From Mactra quadrangularis (lineage: Eukaryota > Mollusca > Bivalvia > Venerida > Mactridae), in contig CM046297.1 in assembly GCA_025267735.1 (NCBI GenBank), forward strand, positions 19,804,011 to 19,868,010: a stretch of DNA of 64,000 nucleotides, read 5' to 3'. Below, piece after piece: positions 36,971 through 47,770 of the stretch; the first letter of the stretch is position 1, and every line of letters begins with the position of its first letter. Position numbers and translations under genes: made by a program. Below the pieces are notes generated by a model. It searched no databases. It saw nothing but the letters and a program-made list of their open reading frames with translations, and had not been told where the DNA came from.

Positions 36971-37199
36971 TTTTTGCCAAATATATCCACATTAAATAAA
37001 GTGGGTAATATTATTGTTATTATTATTTGTTACATGATTATTTGTTAAATTCATTCAAAGACAATTTCACATGCTTTTACCAGGAACAATCCCGCTGATT
37101 CTTAAATCTCATACATTTGTGTAATACTTGCTGTAATTTCTTTTTTTTCCAGTAACAATATTTCTTAAATCTATTTTGCCTGATTTACCCCATGACAAA

Positions 37200-38335
37200 T
37201 TGGTTTCACGCCTGGTGCATTATAAAAGCACCAAAGTACGACAACATAATGTAACTTTTTATTTCTTGAGATAACAACTTCAAACTTTAAGTATATGTTC
37301 CTTATTATCAACCACATCTTATGTAACTAGGTTTATAACTCCGAATACATTTTTTTTACATTTTTCTGAATTACCTCCCCTTGAACTTAAGTTTCTTTAA
37401 AAAAGGCTTATTTTTACTGCAACTGTTTTGTTTCTTTAGATATTGACTTAAAACTTTAAATTTTTGTTCTTAATTATCAACCACATCTCATATGACCATG
37501 TTCATAACTCCAAGCACATTTTTTTTTCAGAATTATCTCTGCCTGAACTTAAGAGTTTCTTTAAAAAAGGCTTATTTTTACTACAACTCTTTTGTTTCTT
37601 TAGATACTGTCTTAAAACTTTAAATTTTTGTTCCTAATTATCAACCACATTTCATATGACCATGTTCATAATTCCAAACAGATTTTTTTTCAGAATTATC
37701 TCTGCTTGAACCTAAGAAGTTCTTTAAAAAAGGCTTATTTTTACTACAACTGTTTTGTTTCTTTAGATACTGACTTTAAACTTTAAATTTTTGTTCCTAA
37801 TTATCAACCACATCTCATATGACCATGTTCATAAGTCCAAACACATTTTTTTCAGAATTATCTCTGCCTAAACTTAAGAGTTTTTTTAAAACAGGCTTAT
37901 TTTTACTACAACTGTTTTGTTTCTTTAGATACTGACTCAAAACTTTAAATTTTTGTTCCTAATTATCAACCACATCTCATATGACCATGTTCATAACTCC
38001 AAGCACATTTTTTTCAGAATTATCTCTGCCTGAACTTAAGAGTTTCTTTAAAAAAAGGCTTATTTTTACTGCAACTGTTTTGCATCTTTAGATATTGACT
38101 TCCAACTTTAAATATTTGTTCTTAATTATCAACCACATCTCATATGACCATTTTTTCAGAATTATCTCAGCTTGAACTTAAAGTTTTCTTTTAAAAAAAA
38201 ATAATTTACTTTGTTAAGGTAATTTGTTAAGGTATTATTTTCAAATTTTGAAATATATGTTCCTTATCATCAACCACATCTCATGTGCCAAATATTTACT
38301 TAATTGAGCATGCTGTCTTCTGTGACAGCTCTTGT
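37200..38335. repeat. Interspersed element with five ~160-bp internal repeats
   Basis: Internal units carry AAAAAGGCTTATTTTTACT, a TTTTGTTTCTTTAGATA stretch, AACTTTAAATTTTTGTTC and ATTATCAACCACATCTCAT, with repeats starting near 37395, 37560, 37720, 37880 and 38045. The right end, GCATGCTGTCTTCTGTGACAGCTCTTGTT (38309-38337, containing the ACAG/CTGT palindrome), resembles the end of the elements at 8344-8378 and 24820-24860. No coding frame. Confidence 0.75.
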
Positions 38336-38436
38336 TATAATTTATATGTTGTGTAATTATACAAACAGTGTACATTTTTTGTAATTATGATAAAAACTTT
38401 GTAAATAATGATATGATATTTTATGCTTGTTCGTAA

Positions 38437-38440
38437 TAAT

Positions 38441-38494
<54 letters not shown>
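38437..38494 (+). repeat. Pure (GAT)n microsatellite
   Basis: About 18 uninterrupted GAT triplets, which suggests a young, length-variable tract. Confidence 0.95.
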
Positions 38495-38497
38495 TAC

Positions 38498-38685
38498 TTT
38501 AAGCCCTTAAAATTCTTTAGACCAATGCTTTTTTAGAAAATTAAAAATCATTCAATAATACTTCAAAAAATTATTTTAGGCTTGTCAGCTTTATTATCTT
38601 AGTTTAATTTTTAATTTTGGATCTTTAGATTTTTCGATTACTTTTTTATATCTTAAATTGGTCTAAGGAATTTTAAGGGCATCAT
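38498..38685. mobile_element. Small inverted-repeat element next to the GAT tract
   Basis: GCCCTTAAAATTCTTTAGAC (from 38502) pairs with GTCTAAGGAATTTTAAGGGC (to 38680), with one mismatch. The ~140-bp interior is AT-rich. Confidence 0.55.
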
Positions 38686-38789
38686 TTATTTGTTGTATGT
38701 ATAAAGATAAATGTCAAAATCTAAATCTTGTTTTTTTCTTTATTGTAGCCTTCATTTTACTTAAGAAGTTGGTATGACATAAACTTAGG

Positions 38790-38935
38790 GGATTGAGATG
38801 TACGGTGTTCGAATCCCACGTGGTGCATTGCTAAAATCCTTGAGCAAGAGATTTACCTGGGATTGCTTCACTCCACCTTGGTGTAAATAAGTAGTTAAGA
38901 GGCTTGTATAATGCAATTGCACAAATTTGTCGGTT
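38790..38935 (+). mobile_element. Possible SINE with B-box-like motif
   Basis: GGTGTTCGAATCCCACGTGG has a near-consensus tRNA B box. It is followed by TTGAGCAAGAGATTTACC and CACTCCACCTTGGTGTAAAT. No tRNA cloverleaf can be formed from the upstream bases. A second diverged member may lie at 48085-48160 on the plus strand. Confidence 0.4.
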
Positions 38936-39734
38936 GCACTTAAAATTGCAGAGTAGTAGACTTTCTACAGAGATTGATAGATACATACCAGTTCCCTGAT
39001 GACAGGGGTAATAGCTGTAAAGTCAATGAACGTCATGAAACTTAGACTATGAAATGCCATTACATTTCATTTTATTTCATAATTGACAGTTTCGTAACAA
39101 AGTAATATAATGATGAAATGGTTAGCTCATTTCTCAACTAAGTTAAAATTTAAAAAAATCGGTGTATTTAAGAATGAAAATATTTGTTGTCTAACGATTG
39201 TGATTTTCCAATAGCTTGTTTCAAATCCAGGTTGAATTGGCTAAGAAATAGAAGTAATTGCCTGCTAGCATAGACTACATTCTCTTAGTACTCATATGAG
39301 ATAATGCATTCGGTCACTATGAAATTATTCAATCTTGACAGTTGAGAAAAAACAGACTATAAGATGCATCAATGGTCAATGAACATAGGGGTAGGGCTGT
39401 CATAAATAAAAAATTTATCGAAAGGCAAGTAAGGGTGATATATCGACATATCGAGTCAGACAAGGAAGGTAATAGAAGCCAATAGAACTCCAGAATAAAT
39501 AATATTATATATAAATCTATGTTTAGCACTGAGAAAAATTGCTTCATACTACTAAGAAATTACTTACAAGCAAGAAATACACTAATGGACATGTACATTT
39601 TCCACATTCTAGGGGCGAGTCCGGACCCCTTGGCCCCTGCTGGATCCACCCATTTCATAAACAACTACTTTTACTAAAATTTGTTGTTGAGTCAGACTAC
39701 TCTTTCCATATAAGCTGCCCAGCTAGACGATTAT
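38936..39734. other. No gene seen
   Basis: AT-rich sequence with no exon-like segment. Confidence 0.35.
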
Positions 39735-39905
39735 TTATATTGTAACGCAGTTGTCAGTGACTGATGGAAGTATGTGCTTAATAGTTGGTTAATAGCTAGA
39801 TCAAGAGATTTAGCCTTTCCAGGAATAGTAAGTAGGTTGGGTGACCACTGTTATATGACCTATACAATGTGTTGCTATGGCATTAAACCCAATGAAACAA
39901 AACAA
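39735..39905 (+). mobile_element. SINE family A copy (5' truncated)
   Basis: GCAGTTGTCAGTGACTGATG, GTTGGTTAATAGCTAGATC, GATTTAGCCTTTCCAGGAAT and TGTTGCTATGGCATTAAACC with a CAATGAAACAAAACAAAG tail. Confidence 0.65.
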
Positions 39906-40149
39906 AGTTCTCATACATATAGTTGAATGACATCAAACAGTGCATATTTCCCTGAAAAAAATTGTTCCATACGTGAGATAAGCAGGATGTTAACTTTTAT
40001 CCTCTTATTTACTCAAGTGGTCAACTAGCTCATTGCAATTATAATTGAATTGAAAATTCAAAAAGAAAAATTAAGAACGAAAACATGATTTTTTCACTTT
40101 TACTCTATAAACGTTCATACATATGTACCTTGTTATATATGTACATGCC

Positions 40150-43100
40150 ATCTAGGACCAGTTTCGGGGCGAGTTATGCGCCCTTGCCCATCGCCCTCAA
40201 AACTCTATATAGACTCTGTATGGGTACTATATATATACATGCACATATCTAAACAGTGGTGACCTACTTCCGGTTTCTGGCTCGGACCCAACCCCGAACA
40301 CCGACCCGGCGGCCTGGGTCGCGAACCGAGCCGGCTAGAACCGGTTTCGGGGCGAGTTACGCGCCCTTGCCGATCGCCGTCTACGCTCTATATAGACTCT
40401 TTATGGGTACTGTATGTACGTGCACATATGTAAACAATGGTGACCTACTTCCGGTTTCTGGCTCGGAACCAACCCCGAACACCGACCCGGCGGCCTGGGT
40501 CGCGAACCGAGCCGGCTAGGACCAGTTTCGGGGCGAGTTACGCGCCCTTGCCCATCGACGTTTACGCTCTATATAGACTCTGTTTGGGTACTATATGTAC
40601 ATGCACATATGTAAACAATGGTGACCTACTTCCGGTTTCTGGCTCGGACCCAAACCCGAACTCCGACCCGGCGGACTGGGTCGCGAACCGAGCTGGCTAG
40701 GACCAGTTTCGGGGCTAGTTACGCGCCCTTGCCGATCGCCGTCTACGCTCTATATAGACTCTGTATGGGTACTATAAGTACATGAACATATGCAAACAAT
40801 GGTGACCTACTTCCGGTTTCTGGCTCGGACGCAACCCTGAACACCGACCCGGCGGCCTGGGTGGCGAACCGAGCCGGCTAGGACCAGTTTCGGGGCGAGT
40901 TACGCGCCCTTGCCGATCGCCGTCTACGCTCTATATAGACTCTGTATGGGTACTATATGTACATGCACATATGTAAACAATGGTGACTTACTTCCGGTTT
41001 CTGGCTCGGACCCAACCCCGAACACCGACCCGGCGGCCTAGGTCGCGAGCCGAGCCGGCTAGGACCAGTTTCGGGGCGAGTTACGCGCCCTTGCTCATCG
41101 CCGTCTACGCTCTATATAGACTCTGTATGGGTACTATATGTACATGCACATATGTAAACAATGGTGACCTACTTCCGGTTTCTTGCTCGGACCCAACCCC
41201 GAACACTGACCCGGCGGCCTGAGTCGCGAACAGAGCCAGCTAGGACCAGTTTCGGGGCGAGTTACGCGCGCTTACCGATCGCCGTCTACGCTCTATATAG
41301 ACTCTTTGTTGGTACAATATGTACATGCACATATGTAAACAATGGTGACCTACTTCCGGTTTCTGGCTCGGACCCAACCCCAAACACCGACCCGGCGGAC
41401 TGCGTCGCGAACCGAGCCGGCTAGGACCAGTTTCGGGGCGAGTTACGCGCCCTTGCCGATCGCCGTTTACGCTCTATATAGACTCTGTATGGGTACTATA
41501 TGTACATCTAAATATGTAAACAATGGTGACCTACTTCCGGTTTCTGGCTCGGACCCAACCCCGAACATCGACCCGGCGGCCTGGGTCGCGAACCGAGCCG
41601 GCTAGGACCAGTTTCGGGGCGAGTTACGCGCACTTGCCGATCGCCGTCTACGCTCTATATAGACTCTGTATGGGTACTGTATGTACGTGCACATATGTAA
41701 AAATGGTGACCTACTTCCGGTTTCTGGCTCGGACCCAACCCCGAACACCGACCCGGCGGCCTGAGTCGCGAACCGAGCCGGCTAGGACCAGTTTCGGGGC
41801 GAGTTACGCGCGCTTACCGATCGCCGTCTACGCTCTATATAGACTCTTTGTTAGTACTATATGTACATCTACATATGTAAACAATGGTGACCTACTTCCG
41901 GTTTCTGGCTCGGACCCAACCCCGAACACCGACCCGGCGGCCTGGGTCGCGATCCGAGCCGGCTAGGACCAGTTTCGGGGCGAGTTACGCGCACTTGCCG
42001 ATCGCCGTCTACGCTCTATATAGACTCTGTATGGGTACTGTATGTACGTGCACATATGTAAACAATGGTGACCTACTTCCGGTTACTGGCTCGGATCCAA
42101 CCCTGAACACCGACCCGGCGGCCTGGGTCGCGAACCGAGCCGGCTAGGACCAGGTTCGGGGCGAGTTACGCGCCCTTGCCGATCGCCGTCTACGCTCTAT
42201 ATAGACTCTGTATGGGTACTATATGTACATGCACATATGTAAACAATGGTGACCTACTTCCGGTTTCTGGCTCGGACCCAACCCCGAACACCGACCCGCG
42301 GCCTGGGTCGCAAACCGAGCCGGCTAGGACCAGTTTCGGCGCGAGTTACGCGCCCTTGCCGATCGCCGTCTACGCTCTATATAGACTCTGTATGGGTACT
42401 ATATGTACATGCACATATGTACAAACACCGACCCGGCGGCCTGCGTCTCGAACCGAGCCGGCTAGGACCAGTTTCGGGGCGAGTTACGCGCCCTTGCCGA
42501 TCGCCGTTTACGCTCTATATAGACTCTGTATGGGTACTATATGTACATCTACATATGTAAACAATGGTGACCTACTTCCGGTTTCTGGCTCGGACCCAAC
42601 CCCGAACACCGACCCGGCGGCCTGGGTCGCGATCCGAGCCGGCTAGGACCAGTTTCGGGGCGAGTTACGCGCACTTGCCCATCGCCGTCTACGCTCTATA
42701 TAGACTCTGTATGGGTACTGTATGTACGTGCACATATGTAAACAATGGTGACCTACTTCCGGTTTCTGGCTCGGACCCAACCCCGAACACCGACCCGGCG
42801 GCCTGGGTCGCGAACCGAGCCGGCTAGGACCAGGTTCGGGGCGAGTTACGCGCCCTTGCTGATCGCCGTCTACGCTCTATATAGACTCTGTATGGGTACT
42901 ATATGTACATGCACATATGTAAACAATGGTGACCTACTTCCGGTTTCTGGCTCGGACCCAACCCCGAACACCGACCCCGCGGCCTGGGTCGCAAACCGAG
43001 CCGGCTAGGACCAGTTTCGGCGCGAGTTACGCGCCCTTGCCGATCGCCGTCTACGCTCTATATAGACTCTGTATGGGTACTATATGTACATGCACATATG

Positions 43101-43455
43101 TATACAATGGTGACCTACTTCCGGTTTCTGGCTCGGACCCAACCCCGAACATCGACCCGGCGGCCTGGGTCGCGAACCGAGCCGGCTAGGACCAGTTTCG
43201 GGGCGAGTTACGCGCCCTTGCCGATCGCCGTCTACGCTCTATATAGACTCTGTATGGGTACTGTATGTACATGCACATATGTTAACAATGGTGACCTACT
43301 TCCCGTTTGTGGCTCGGACATAACCCCGAACACCGATCCGGCGGCCTGGGTCGCGAACCGAGCCGGCTAGGACCAGTTTCGGGGCGAGTTACGCGCCCTT
43401 GCCGATTGCCGTCTACGCTCTATCTAGACTCTGTATGGGTACTATATGTACATAC
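40150..43455 (+). repeat. 181-bp satellite array, about 18 monomers
   Basis: The monomer contains CTAGGACCAGTTTCGGGGCG, CGCCCTTGCCGATCGCC, the TATA-like CGCTCTATATAGACTCTGTA, ACATGCACATATGTAAACAA, TGGTGACCTACTTCCGGTTT and CGGACCCAACCCCGAACACC. Monomer starts at TGGTGACC recur at 40257, 40438, 40619, 40800, 40981 and so on, i.e. every 181 bp. One unit is 180 bp and one near 42420 lacks ~43 bp. It is far more GC- and CpG-rich than its surroundings. Overlapping 87-codon frames (MVTYFRFLA...) arise because GC-rich monomers lack stops; 181 is not a multiple of 3, so the frame shifts at each unit. Confidence 0.95.
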
Positions 43456-44232
43456 ATATAGTTTCTATACAAGCCTACAAAAGACATATACAAACTGTAG
43501 CTCAACCAAGGGCGGATAAGTCGCCCCAAAAGTGGTTCTACCTTGCTGGGTTCGCGACCCATGCCGACTGGGCGGGTTTCCGGGTTGGGTCCGAGCACGA
43601 AACCGGAAGTAGGTCACCATTGCTTACATATTTACATGTACATATAGTTTCTATACAAGCCTATATAAGACATAGAGTAGCTCAACCAAGGGCAGATACG
43701 TCGTCCCCAAAGTGGTTCTAGCCTGCTGGGTTCGCGGCCCATGCCGACTGGGCGGGTTTCCGGGTTGGGTCCGAGCCCGAAACCGGAAGTAGGTCACCAT
43801 TGTTTACATATGTACATGTACATATAGTTTCTATATAAGTCTATATAAGACACAGAGTAGCTGAACCAAGGGCGGATAAGTCGCCCCCAAAGTGGTTCTA
43901 GCCTGCTGGGTTCGCGACCCATGCCGACTGCGCGGGTTTCCGGGTTGGGTCCGAGCCCGAAACCGGAAGTAGGTCACCATTGTTTACATATGTACATGTA
44001 CATATAGTTTCTATATAAGTCTATATAAGACATACAGTAGCTGAACCAAGGGCGGATAAGTCGCCCCCAAAGTGGTTCTAGCCTGCTGGGTTCGCGACCC
44101 ATGCCGACTGCGCGGGTTTCCAGATTGGGTCCGAGCCCGAAACCGGAAGTAGGTCACCATTGTTTACATATGTACATGTACATATAGTTTCTATATAAGT
44201 CTATATAAGACACAGAGTAGCTGAACCAAGGG
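43456..44232 (-). repeat. Diverged 180-bp satellite, four monomers, inverted orientation
   Basis: Units start near 43466, 43645, 43825 and 44005. They contain the reverse complement of the neighbouring array's segments: GGTTGGGTCCGAGC, AACCGGAAGTAGGTCACCA and TATATAAGTCTATATAAGAC. The remaining parts (GGGCGGATAAGTCGCC, AAGTGGTTCTAGCCTGCTGG) align to the plus array at clearly lower identity. It is a separate subfamily placed head-to-head with the first. Confidence 0.9.
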
Positions 44233-44875
44233 ATGGTATCTCTGGGACCAGGCTTGTATCTCTGGGACCAGGCTGGTATCTCTGGGACCAGGCTGGTATC
44301 TCTGGGAACAAGCTGGTATCTCTGGGACCAGGCTGGTATCTCTGGGACCAGGCTGGTATCTCTGGGACTAGGCTGGTATCTCTGGGACCAGACTGGTATC
44401 TATGGGACCAAGCTGGTATCTCTGGGACCAGAGTGGTATCTATGGGACCAAGCTGGTATCTCTAGGACCATGCTGGTATCTCTGGGACTAGGCTGGTATC
44501 TCTGGGTCGAGGCTGGTATCTCTAGGACCAGGCTGGTATCTATGGGACCAAGCTGGTATCTCTGGGACCAGACTGGTATCTATGGAACCAAGCTGGTATC
44601 TCTGGGACCAGACTGGTATCTCTGGAATCAGGCTGGTAACTATGGAACCAGGCTTGTACCTTTAGGACCAGGTTGGTATCTCTAGGACCAGGCTGGTATC
44701 TCTAGGACCAGGCGGGTATCTATGGGACCAAGCTGGTATCTCTGGGACCAGACTGGTATCTGTGATTACACGGATATCTGGGACAGCTTGGTATCTCTGG
44801 TACCAGACTGGTATCTCTGGTTCCAGGCTGGTATCTCTGGGACCAGGCTGGTTATTCTGGGACAAGACAGGGAGG
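44233..44875 (+). repeat. 20-bp minisatellite, about 31 copies
   Basis: The unit is GGTATCTCTGGGACCAGGCT. The array abuts the last 180-bp satellite unit after CTGAACCAAGGG. Copies near 44760-44800 are interrupted. The 150-codon frame through it is incidental, because no unit contains a stop in any plus frame. Confidence 0.95.
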
Positions 44876-47770
44876 GGAATGTGGCCTCTGGATTCAGGCC
44901 TGTATTTTATGGTGAAAACATAAAATCAACACATGAATATGAATGAGACTTTTATTGAAAATTTTAACAATATACAAAGATGACATTCTTATGTTCTATG
45001 TATATAACTGTAATCATAGCAACCAGTTGAGTAGTCTTATATAACATTGAACCAGATCTTTGAAATCATCAAACATCAAATTGACAATACTGAAAACACA
45101 TGGTATAGTCCGACAATATTAACCTAACCTCGACCTTGATGCAAGAATATATTTAACTCAGTACTTACAGTCCATTCTTGTATTTGTTTGTAAATTGCAC
45201 TTTATTGGTAGCTTTCGACAAAATACACATACTGAACAATTAATTTTGTTTTCATAAGGATAAATACTATGAGACTGTGCCACAATAATGCCAGCTTAAA
45301 AGTTTCCCATAAATGATTGAGTTCAAAATTCAAAGTTAGAATGTTTACAAAATTGATTTAGAGTCACATAGGCTGTGATAAACATGTGTATGAATGTACA
45401 TGTATACACAAATACAAAAACTCACGATATTAACAAAATAAGATAGTTCAAGGTCATGTTAATATTGTCGGACTATACTATTGAATGCTTGTCTGTAACA
45501 TATTGTTAAAAAAGATGATACATGATTTATGTTTACAATGAAAACAAAATACACAGTGCCATCTACAAATACCTTTACACTTACGTCAATATTTGATTTG
45601 TTTATAAAAATTAAGTAATACTTGAGAAATTTAAAACATTTATTTAGATACATGTACATGTGTTATTATTACAATTTATATACAAAGTATCATCATTATT
45701 CAACTATCAAATGTTACCATCTATAATAACCTGTTAACATCATAATGTGTAAATACATTGGAAATAAAATTTTATTACATGAATGAAAAGCAGTTTTGAT
45801 GAGATAATTTCCGATGACACTGTATAATACAAACAACATATACATGTACAGGGTGTATGCTAAAACTTAGGTCATCAAGTCCATTGTTTAAGTCAACCAA
45901 ACCCTGCCTAGAATTTTCCTTATGATCATTTTTTTTAATTTTTAACTTCAGGTATATTGCCATAAAGATTTCAAATAAAAATCATAATTGGCTGTTAAAA
46001 AAATTGGAGCCTACCCTACCTAAAAAAAAATTCTGTTTCCCTCAACACTGAACTCATGGTTGCTAGTATGAATTAATAAAATATTACATGTGCCTGGCAA
46101 CTTCATAAAATCTATATCGTTGATTTATAAATGAATGATTGTATGTGACAGACAATTACATGGGTGAAAAATCTAAACACTAAAAATAATAAAATTCCTG
46201 ATTTGCATTATTTCAAGTGCCTTTATTGTTAAATTTCATTAAACAGTCAGGGGTGAAAACATTACCCCACCCCCTAGATTTAAATATTTACAACAGAGTT
46301 ACTTATGATAAAATAGTTATCAGTATCTTTGTAAACTAGCATGGTAAATGTATGCACCACTGACAGTTGAATAAAATTAAACAATACAACGGGTAAAACC
46401 CCTTTCTCAAGTCCTAAAAATCCAGAACTTATGCACCATTGGAGCTTTTCACAAAAATCTTAAGAAAAAAAACCATCGTAAGTCAAAAGCAATAGAGTAG
46501 AATATTGTACATATTTTGGATAACATATCATAGTTATGTTTAAAATCCTTCTGACGTTGATAAGCAAAATTATGGCTTTGATCAACAATAACTTTTCATA
46601 AGAATTTTTGATAAAAGTAGAAAAGGGCTGCACAGTCCAGAAAACTTTCCCCCATGCAATGATGATGACAAGTAATGTTACTATATACAATAAATGATAA
46701 GATGATGTATAAACGTAGTTGATCTATGTTCTACATAGGGTGAAGAAAAAAGTTAGACACTATGACAAATGGCTTATAAACAAATGTAATGTGAAAATGT
46801 AATACATGTCCAGTCTTCAAATTAGAATACCAAAGTGGTTGCCGGAACAGGTCATTTTAGTAGCAAGCACATCATCGGTTTTTTTTGTAGATTTTTGGTG
46901 GCCCGAAAGACATATTTGGTTGCCTGAACTAAATAGTAGTAGTCCCGGGTAACCAAACACCCATCAACTTCTTAGACTGTATGTCATAAGCCATATTTCA
47001 AAGCTTTTCTGTCTACAAATAACAAAATCAGGTGTTTAACTTAAATCATTAAATTTTCTTCTATTTTATATGTAATGTTGCTGACCCTCAGAGAAACAAA
47101 AAATCCAAAGCCTTCCACTTAGAACTTTAAGTTAAAACCCCACATATATGGTGATAACTTGTATAATACACAGTATTTAAAACCCAGTATATTTATGTAT
47201 AAGACAATGTGCGTCACAAAAAAACGTTTTAATTATAAGATGTATACATCAGATATATACATTTAAATAACAATTTATCCAAGTGGCATCAGACTGATAA
47301 AAACTTTGAAATAAGTTCAGATGACTAGAAATAGGTTTGGAATTAATCTGATTTCAAAAATTTGTATGTTTTTAGAAAGTCGTGGGATTTCAACACAAAA
47401 TACATAAAAGAAAATGACTGAACAGCAGATCTTCTTTTGATGCTGATTTTCAAAAAATTGTGTTTTGAAAATCCATAATTCAAATGTTCCATTATTCAAC
47501 AGATACATAAATAGGTCTTTAACTTGAGATAACACTGAACCACACTTTACACACAATAATTATGTATCAGCCCCATTTTTAGGAAAATAAATTCATTGAA
47601 GATATATACACTGAAAATGTTAAGATAAAATCTTGTTTGATCTAAACACTAGATCTAGATATATATACATATATTAACACATTGATGACATCTTTGTTTC
47701 CATGGTAACTTCAATCATTTCCAGTGTGATATATTTACAAAATATCTTCATATTATAAAAGACTAGTTCA
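44876..47770 (-). other. Downstream flank of the La gene, possibly 3' UTR
   Basis: No separate gene is seen. AATAAA-type signals on the minus strand occur near 46211, 45768, 45199 and 44946, so the La transcript could end at any of these; the sequence does not decide. A GGTTGCC-containing repeat at 46835-46975 resembles 17105-17290 inverted. Confidence 0.35.

Noticed and set aside
40256..43370. Family of 87-156-codon protein genes
   Set aside because: They are overlapping frames generated by the 181-bp satellite. No splice, promoter or domain evidence supports a protein.
44233..44685. 150-codon repetitive protein (WYLWDQAGISGT repeats)
   Set aside because: It is translated 20-bp minisatellite; the unit has no stop in any plus frame, so a long frame is expected by chance.
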